Shown here in pieces: positions 6,808-11,156 of a stretch of DNA of 13,202 nt (within the stretch, counting starts at the first letter, position 1; the number at the start of each line of letters is the position of its first letter). A program made the position numbers and the translations under genes. Origin of the DNA: Mxb001 sp046046455 (GTDB taxonomy: Bacteria > Actinomycetota > Actinomycetes > S36-B12); contig JBJOJS010000019.1 of the NCBI GenBank assembly GCA_046046455.1, forward strand, positions 1 to 13,202, written 5' to 3'. The notes beneath the pieces are model-generated. The model worked only from the letters and a program-made list of their open reading frames with translations, was not told the origin of the DNA and did no database searches.

Positions 6808-7695
6808 GTGAGTCAGCCATCACTGCCCCTGCGTGGTGCTGTCGACCTGGGGGCGCTCGCGAGCCAGCGGGAAGCAGAGCAACGCCGTGGATCGGCGATG
6901 GCGGGCGCGCCCGCGGGTGTCGTCATCGATGTCACGACGGCGACGTTCGAGCGCGATGTCATCATCCAGAGCCAGACCGTCCCGGTAGTCCTTGACCTCT
7001 GGGCCAGCTGGTGCGGACCGTGCAAGACGCTCTCGCCGATCCTCGAGACTCTCGCGGCCGAGTACGCCGGCCGCTTCGTGTTGGCGAAGGTCGACGTCGA
7101 CGCCGAGCAGCAGATTGCGGCGGCCTTCCAGGTGCAGTCGATCCCGAGTGTCTTCGCCGTCCTGGCCGGCCAGCCACTGCCGCTCTTCCAGGGTGCGCTT
7201 CCGGAGCCGCAGGTGCGTGCCTACATCGACGAGTTGCTGCGCGTGGCGGGGGAGAACGGAATCAACGGCACCGTTGCAGGCGCCCCCGCTCCGGGTGAGT
7301 CGGAGGATGCACCCGCGGAAGAGGCAGTGGATCCTCGCTTCGTCGCGGCTTTCGATGCGATCGAGGCGGGCGATTGGGCGACGGCCGCGGATGCCTATCG
7401 GACCGTGCTGTCCGCCTCCCCGGGCGACGCCGATGCGCAGGCGGGCGTCGCCCTGTGCGAGTTGCAGTTGCGCCTTGAGCGGGCGGAGGAGTCCGGTGCC
7501 CTGCGCGACGCCGACGTCGCCGCGGCCGCGGGCGATTGGGCGACGGCGTTCGCTGCGCTGATCGCCGAGGTCAAGGCCACCTCCGGTGACGACCGCGAGC
7601 GTTCACGCGAGCGACTCATCGAGCTCTTCGCCATCGCGGGTGACGATCCCGCGGTGCCACCGGCCCGAGTGGCACTGGCCTCCGCCCTCTTCTAG
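6808..7695 (+). CDS. Thioredoxin-domain protein with C-terminal TPR region (CnoX/YbbN-like)
   Basis: This 295-residue protein has an N-terminal extension (1-40), a thioredoxin domain with WASWCGPCK (Cys69, Cys72) and the cis-proline loop QSIPSVF (Pro113), an acidic Ala/Pro linker (about 157-172), and an alpha-helical TPR_20-like region to the end. The same plan is found in the E. coli co-chaperone CnoX/YbbN. Here the full CGPC active site is kept, so real redox activity is plausible, in addition to a holdase role. Two repeated helix turns, each carrying AGDWATA, lie at about residues 187-193 and 241-247. GTG 6808 was chosen because GAGGA at 6796-6800 lies 7 bases upstream. It follows meaB by 22 bases, so it is probably in the thiolase operon. 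From memory the M. tuberculosis equivalent is Rv1324. A long hairpin begins 10 bases after its stop. Confidence 0.85.
   Translation: MSQPSLPLRGAVDLGALASQREAEQRRGSAMAGAPAGVVIDVTTATFERDVIIQSQTVPVVLDLWASWCGPCKTLSPILETLAAEYAGRFVLAKVDVDAEQQIAAAFQVQSIPSVFAVLAGQPLPLFQGALPEPQVRAYIDELLRVAGENGINGTVAGAPAPGESEDAPAEEAVDPRFVAAFDAIEAGDWATAADAYRTVLSASPGDADAQAGVALCELQLRLERAEESGALRDADVAAAAGDWATAFAALIAEVKATSGDDRERSRERLIELFAIAGDDPAVPPARVALASALF
7366..7385 (+). repeat. 20-bp direct repeat, copy 1, inside the thioredoxin-TPR gene
   Basis: GCGGGCGATTGGGCGACGGC occurs here and, identically, at 7528-7547, in the same reading frame. It encodes the AGDWATA core of one TPR-like unit. Exact identity over 20 bases, including synonymous positions, suggests a recent internal duplication or gene conversion. 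Confidence 0.75.
7528..7547 (+). repeat. 20-bp direct repeat, copy 2, inside the thioredoxin-TPR gene
   Basis: This is the second exact copy of the 20-mer at 7366-7385, 162 bases (54 codons) downstream in the same frame. Sequence around the two copies has diverged, so only the core motif is shared. Confidence 0.75.
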
Positions 7696-7705
7696 TCCTT
7701 CCACC

Positions 7706-7769
7706 CGTTGTTCTTACCGGTGTGGTCGTCCAACGGTGCCCGTCAACGACCACACCGGTAAGAACAACG
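7706..7769. repeat. Long hairpin, copy 1 (24-bp perfect stem, 16-base loop)
   Basis: Arms 7706-7729 and 7746-7769 are exact reverse complements (24 bp), each containing the core TTACCGGTGTGGTCGT or its complement. The 16-base loop (7730-7745) can form a small inner stem, ACGG (7733-7736) with CCGT (7740-7743) around TGC. It begins 10 bases after the thioredoxin-gene stop and ends 58 bases before the nuclease-gene start. No U-tract follows. It could act as a terminator in either direction, an RNase III-type substrate, or a DNA hairpin recognised by a protein. A near-copy lies on the far side of the nuclease gene. Confidence 0.9.
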
Positions 7770-7827
7770 AAGTCGGGGCTGTGGATGGGCGACGGCACGG
7801 ATCCCTGAGTCGCGGCATGGTTCGTCC
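7770..7827 (+). promoter_or_regulatory. Leader of the nuclease gene; no clear promoter or ribosome site
   Basis: The 58 bases between hairpin 1 and the ATG at 7828 would have to hold the promoter if hairpin 1 ends upstream transcription. I see no convincing -35/-10 pair and no Shine-Dalgarno sequence before the ATG. The first 11 bases (to 7780) are still part of the direct repeat shared with 8933-8943. Leaderless or weak translation is possible. Confidence 0.25.
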
Positions 7828-8859
7828 ATGCCTAACCGAGTCAGTGTCCAGGCCGAGAGGACTGCTCGCGACCTTGAGCGCGTATTTGGCGAATCCACGT
7901 TCAGCCTTGTCGACGCTGAGGCCGCCGGGGTCTCTCGTGGCAGGTTACGCGCAGCAATGAGTGCTGGCCGCGTTCATCGACTGCGTCGAGATGCGTACGC
8001 GGTGATGCCGCTCCATTTCCCCGATGGCTCTCCTGTTGCCCTGGCGAGAAGGGCTCTGGCTGGACTCGACTCGGCGCGGACGGCTGTCACGGGACGGGCG
8101 GGAGCGGAGCTGCACCAAGTGCCATTCATCAAGCCCCGAGGCCGGAATGACGACCGCCATGGTGTCGAAGTACTCGTCCACGTCGACGACGTAGCCAGAC
8201 TTGGGCGCATCAGTACTGGTGCGATCCTGCGTCCCTGCTCGGATTGGCCGGATGACCTCGCCGTGATCAGTGGCATCACGGTGACATCCGCTGTGCACTC
8301 GGCGATTGACGTCGTCCGTATGGGAATTCGACCGGGCCATCGAGTTCGGGCTGAGGCCCTACCCATACCCGAGGCGCTGGTGCTGCTGGATGCCGCGACG
8401 AACATGGCAGGCGCACGCTCGGCGAGCGAGGCCATTTCGTTGCTTGAATCCGTGCGTCCCCGCTTCTGGCACTGCACGGGAATCCGGGCGGTGGACGAAG
8501 CTATGCCGTACGTCGATCCGCTTGCTGAGTCGCCGCTTGAGTCATGGTCGCGCGGCTACATGATCGTCTACGGCGTACCCGCACCCCTGACTCAGCAAGT
8601 GGTCACCGGCGCGGATGGCCACGGCTATCGTGTGGACTTCTGCTGGCCGGGCCTCAAGGTGATCGGAGAGGCCGATGGCCTGACTAAGTATGGGGATACG
8701 CCTGCGCAGGTGCGCGAAGCTAAGCGCCGTGAGCTCGACCGCCAACGTGCCCTGGAGGAAGCGGGCTGGACTGTGATCCGGTGGACCTGGGATGAACTAG
8801 CGCGGGATCCCAAGGCGGTGATGAGGCGCCTCCTCGACGCCATCCGCGTGGCAGCCTAG
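7828..8859 (+). CDS. AbiEi-like winged-helix protein with C-terminal DUF559/Vsr-like nuclease domain
   Basis: This 343-residue protein has two recognisable ends. Residues about 10-60 resemble the AbiEi antitoxin winged helix (LVDAEAAGVSRGRLRAAMSAGRVHRLRRDAYAV), a DNA-binding fold from type IV toxin-antitoxin systems. Residues about 235-340 resemble the DUF559/very-short-patch-repair endonuclease fold: SPLES (Glu238), YRVDFCWPGLKVIGEADG (Asp270, Glu281, Asp283) as a PD-(D/E)xK-type centre, and RRELDRQRALEEAGWTVIRWTWDEL (300-324). The middle (60-235) has no motif I can name. Many actinobacteria carry such fusions, usually called AbiEi-domain or endonuclease-domain proteins; their role is not established. 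No AbiEii toxin is next to it. The gene is flanked on both sides by long hairpins, at 58 bases upstream and 7 bases downstream, and appears transferred. ATG 7828 is the best start, though without a clear ribosome site. A solitary nuclease, defence factor or repeat-specific endonuclease are all possible. Confidence 0.75.
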   Translation: MPNRVSVQAERTARDLERVFGESTFSLVDAEAAGVSRGRLRAAMSAGRVHRLRRDAYAVMPLHFPDGSPVALARRALAGLDSARTAVTGRAGAELHQVPFIKPRGRNDDRHGVEVLVHVDDVARLGRISTGAILRPCSDWPDDLAVISGITVTSAVHSAIDVVRMGIRPGHRVRAEALPIPEALVLLDAATNMAGARSASEAISLLESVRPRFWHCTGIRAVDEAMPYVDPLAESPLESWSRGYMIVYGVPAPLTQQVVTGADGHGYRVDFCWPGLKVIGEADGLTKYGDTPAQVREAKRRELDRQRALEEAGWTVIRWTWDELARDPKAVMRRLLDAIRVAA

Positions 8860-8866
8860 CCCTGTC

Positions 8867-8934
8867 TTCGTTGTACTTACCGGTGTGGTCGTCCGACGGT
8901 GCCCGTCAACGACCACACCGGTAAGTACAACGAA
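8867..8934. repeat. Long hairpin, copy 2 (26-bp perfect stem, 16-base loop)
   Basis: Arms 8867-8892 and 8909-8934 are exact reverse complements (26 bp). The 16-base loop (8893-8908) forms a 5-bp inner stem, GACGG (8895-8899) with CCGTC (8903-8907), capped by TGC. Against copy 1 it differs at only 3 of 64 positions: A8875 and T8926, which pair with each other, and G8895 in the loop. It begins 7 bases after the nuclease-gene stop and ends 8 bases before the glgB stop, so it separates two convergent genes and could end transcription from both sides. Confidence 0.9.
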
Positions 8935-8942
8935 CTAGGGGC

Positions 8943-11156
8943 TTAGGCAGGGCGGAGCCAGATGGTGGCCAGGGGTGGCAGGGTGACCTGCGCGCTCGCC
9001 GTCCGTCCGTGCCATGGCTCATCGACGGCAGTAACAGCACCGAGATTGCCCACGCCGCTTCCGCCGTACTCGTGGGCGTCTGTGTTGAGGATCTCCCGCC
9101 ACTCTCCCGCAAGCGGCAGCCCCAGGCGGTAGCCCTCGCGCGGAAGGGCCGACATATTGGAGACGCTCACCGCAGGTCGACCGGCATCATCCCACCGGAT
9201 CCAGCTAAAGACGTTGGACTCCGCGTCGTTGGCATCGATCCACTCGAAGCCTCCGGGATCGTCATCGCGCTGCCACAGTGCTGGAGTCGCTCGGTAGGCG
9301 GCGTTGATGTCGCTCATGGCACGTGCGACACCCTCATGCTCGGCGAACTGCATGAGCCACCACTCGAGCCCTGAGTCGGCATTCCACTCGGCGGACTGGG
9401 CGAATTCGCTCCCCATGAAGAGGAGCTTGCGCCCGGGATGCGCCCACATGTAGCCCAAATAGGCACGGAGATTGGCAAGCTCCTGCCAGCGGTCACCGGG
9501 CATCTTGCCGATGAGCGACCCCTTGCCGTGGACGACCTCATCGTGCGACAGCGGAAGCACGAAATGCTCGCTGTAGGCGTACATCATCGCGAAGGTCATC
9601 TCATTGTGGTGGTACTGGCGATGGATCGACTCGCGCTGCATATAGCCCAGCGAGTCGTGCATCCATCCCATGTTCCACTTGAGCCCGAAGCCGAGGCCGC
9701 CGAGATAGGTCGGCCGGGTCACGCCCGGCCAGGCGGTGGACTCCTCGGCGATAGTGACCACCCCGGGGACGCGCTTGTAGACCGTGGCGTTCATCTCCTG
9801 GAGGAAGGCGACGGCATCGAGATTCTCGCGGCCGCCGTAGGCATTGGGCGTCCACTGGCCGGGCTCACGCGAGTAGTCGAGGTAGAGCATGGAGGCAACC
9901 GCATCGACCCGCAGGCCGTCGACGTGGAACTCCTCGCACCAGAAGACGGCGTTGGAGACGAGGAAGTTGCGCACCTCCGTGCGACCGAAGTCGAAGATGT
10001 AGGTGCCCCAGTCGGGGTGCTCGCCGCGCTGTGGATCCGCGTGCTCGTAGAGCGGGGTGCCGTCGAAGCGTGCGAGGGCCCAGTCGTCCTTGGGGAAGTG
10101 TGCGGGGACCCAGTCGACGAGGACGCCGATCCCCGCCTGGTGCAGTCGGTCGATGAGATAGCGCAGGTCGTCAGGGCTGCCGAAGCGCGGGGTCGGAGCG
10201 AAGTACGACGTCACCTGGTAGCCCCACGACCCGGCGAAGGGATGGGCAGCGACGGGGAGGAACTCGACGTGGGTGAAGCCCTGGTCCGTGACGTACGCCG
10301 TGAGCTCCTCCGCCAACTGTCGGTAGTCGAGACCCGGTCGCCACGAGCCGAGGTGGACCTCGTAGATCGACATAGGCGCGTGCAGGGGATCAGTGGCGTT
10401 ACGCCGGGCAAGCCACGCATCGTCCGCCCATGAGTAGTCGGAGGTGTAGACGACCGAACCCGTCGCCGGGGGCACCTCGGTGGCGAACGCGAAGGGATCG
10501 GCCTTCTCGCGCCACACGCCGTCAGCACCCAGGATGGCGAACTTGTAGACCGTGCCATCACCGATGTTGGGGATGAAGATCTCCCAGATGCCGGTGGACC
10601 CGAGGCTGCGCATCGGGTGGGCCAGGCTGTCCCAGTGGTTGAAGCTGCCCGTGACGCGCACGCCGCGCGCATTGGGCGCCCACACGGCGAAGGACACGCC
10701 CGTCACCTCACCCTGGGGCGTGTCGTAGGTGTGCACATGCGCACCCATGACGCGCCACAACTCCTCGTGTCGTCCTTCGGTGACGAGATGCATGTCGAGC
10801 TCGCCGAGTGTCGGGAGGAATCGATAGGGGTCGTCGGCCGGGATCACTCGCCCGCCGTAGGTGACGTCGAGACGGTAGTCGGGGACCTTCTTGACCGGCA
10901 GGACCCCGACCCACACTCCCCGGTGCTCATGTCGCAGGGCGACGCGACGTCCATCGTCCAGCACGACGACCACGGCCTCGGCCATGGGACGCAAGACCCG
11001 GACCGTCACACCGTCCTTCCCCGGATGCGGGCCGAGGATCGCATGCGGATCGTGATGGGCTCCGTCGACGATTCGGTCGAGCTCGGACCGGTCGACCTTC
11101 ACCGCGCGTGGCGGCTTGGTGGCCTTGCTCGATTCCTTGCTCGAGTCCTTGCTCAT
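8943..11156 (-). CDS. glgB: 1,4-alpha-glucan branching enzyme
   Basis: This 737-residue GH13_9 branching enzyme cuts alpha-1,4-glucan and re-attaches the piece by an alpha-1,6 link. Domains in order: a short Lys/Ser-rich tail (1-20), an extra N-terminal beta domain (about 22-125), CBM48 (about 135-240, with SFAVWAPNARGVRVTGSFNHW), the catalytic barrel (about 262-620) and a C-terminal beta domain. The nucleophile is Asp418 in GLRVDAVASMLYLDYSR, the acid/base Glu471 in TIAEEST, and the transition-state Asp539 in LSHDEVVHGKGSL; the offset of 13 from E. coli GlgB (405/458/526) is constant. ATG 11156 overlaps the glgE TGA as ATGA, giving translational coupling, and has only a weak ribosome site (AGGCG). 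The open frame continues upstream but only inside glgE. With GlgE it makes branched glycogen-like glucan from maltose-1-phosphate. Confidence 0.96.
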   Translation of the reverse strand: MSKDSSKESSKATKPPRAVKVDRSELDRIVDGAHHDPHAILGPHPGKDGVTVRVLRPMAEAVVVVLDDGRRVALRHEHRGVWVGVLPVKKVPDYRLDVTYGGRVIPADDPYRFLPTLGELDMHLVTEGRHEELWRVMGAHVHTYDTPQGEVTGVSFAVWAPNARGVRVTGSFNHWDSLAHPMRSLGSTGIWEIFIPNIGDGTVYKFAILGADGVWREKADPFAFATEVPPATGSVVYTSDYSWADDAWLARRNATDPLHAPMSIYEVHLGSWRPGLDYRQLAEELTAYVTDQGFTHVEFLPVAAHPFAGSWGYQVTSYFAPTPRFGSPDDLRYLIDRLHQAGIGVLVDWVPAHFPKDDWALARFDGTPLYEHADPQRGEHPDWGTYIFDFGRTEVRNFLVSNAVFWCEEFHVDGLRVDAVASMLYLDYSREPGQWTPNAYGGRENLDAVAFLQEMNATVYKRVPGVVTIAEESTAWPGVTRPTYLGGLGFGLKWNMGWMHDSLGYMQRESIHRQYHHNEMTFAMMYAYSEHFVLPLSHDEVVHGKGSLIGKMPGDRWQELANLRAYLGYMWAHPGRKLLFMGSEFAQSAEWNADSGLEWWLMQFAEHEGVARAMSDINAAYRATPALWQRDDDPGGFEWIDANDAESNVFSWIRWDDAGRPAVSVSNMSALPREGYRLGLPLAGEWREILNTDAHEYGGSGVGNLGAVTAVDEPWHGRTASAQVTLPPLATIWLRPA
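11118..11153 (-). repeat. Three 12-bp tandem repeats at the start of glgB
   Basis: Directly after the ATG the minus strand reads AGCAAGGACTCG, AGCAAGGAATCG, AGCAAGGCCACC, encoding SKDS-SKES-SKAT. This degenerate triple repeat adds a charged, disordered N-terminal tail to GlgB. It begins in the 4-base overlap with the end of glgE, a place where unit number could vary without harm to the fold. Confidence 0.6.

Larger units (their letters stand above)
7706..8943. mobile_element. Putative hairpin-flanked nuclease cassette
   Basis: One gene (7828-8859) lies between two copies of a long hairpin in direct orientation, 1163 bases apart. The direct repeat runs 7706-7780 and 8869-8943, 75 aligned bases with 5 mismatches, without gaps. 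The insert sits between two convergent genes (trx and glgB), a harmless landing site, and interrupts a gene order otherwise conserved in actinobacteria. The enclosed gene looks less G/C-biased at third codon positions than its neighbours, though I did not compute this. There is no transposase, integrase or target-site duplication of usual size, so mobility is inferred only from structure. Recombination between the repeats would remove the gene and leave one hairpin. Confidence 0.35.

Noticed and set aside
7706..7769. CRISPR repeat or tRNA-like element
   Set aside because: There are only two copies, separated by a gene, with no spacer series. The fold is one long stem and lacks cloverleaf features.
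7706..8943. Classical IS element
   Set aside because: The repeats are in direct orientation, each itself a hairpin. The enclosed protein has no DDE or Y1/serine recombinase motifs, and no usual target-site duplication was found.
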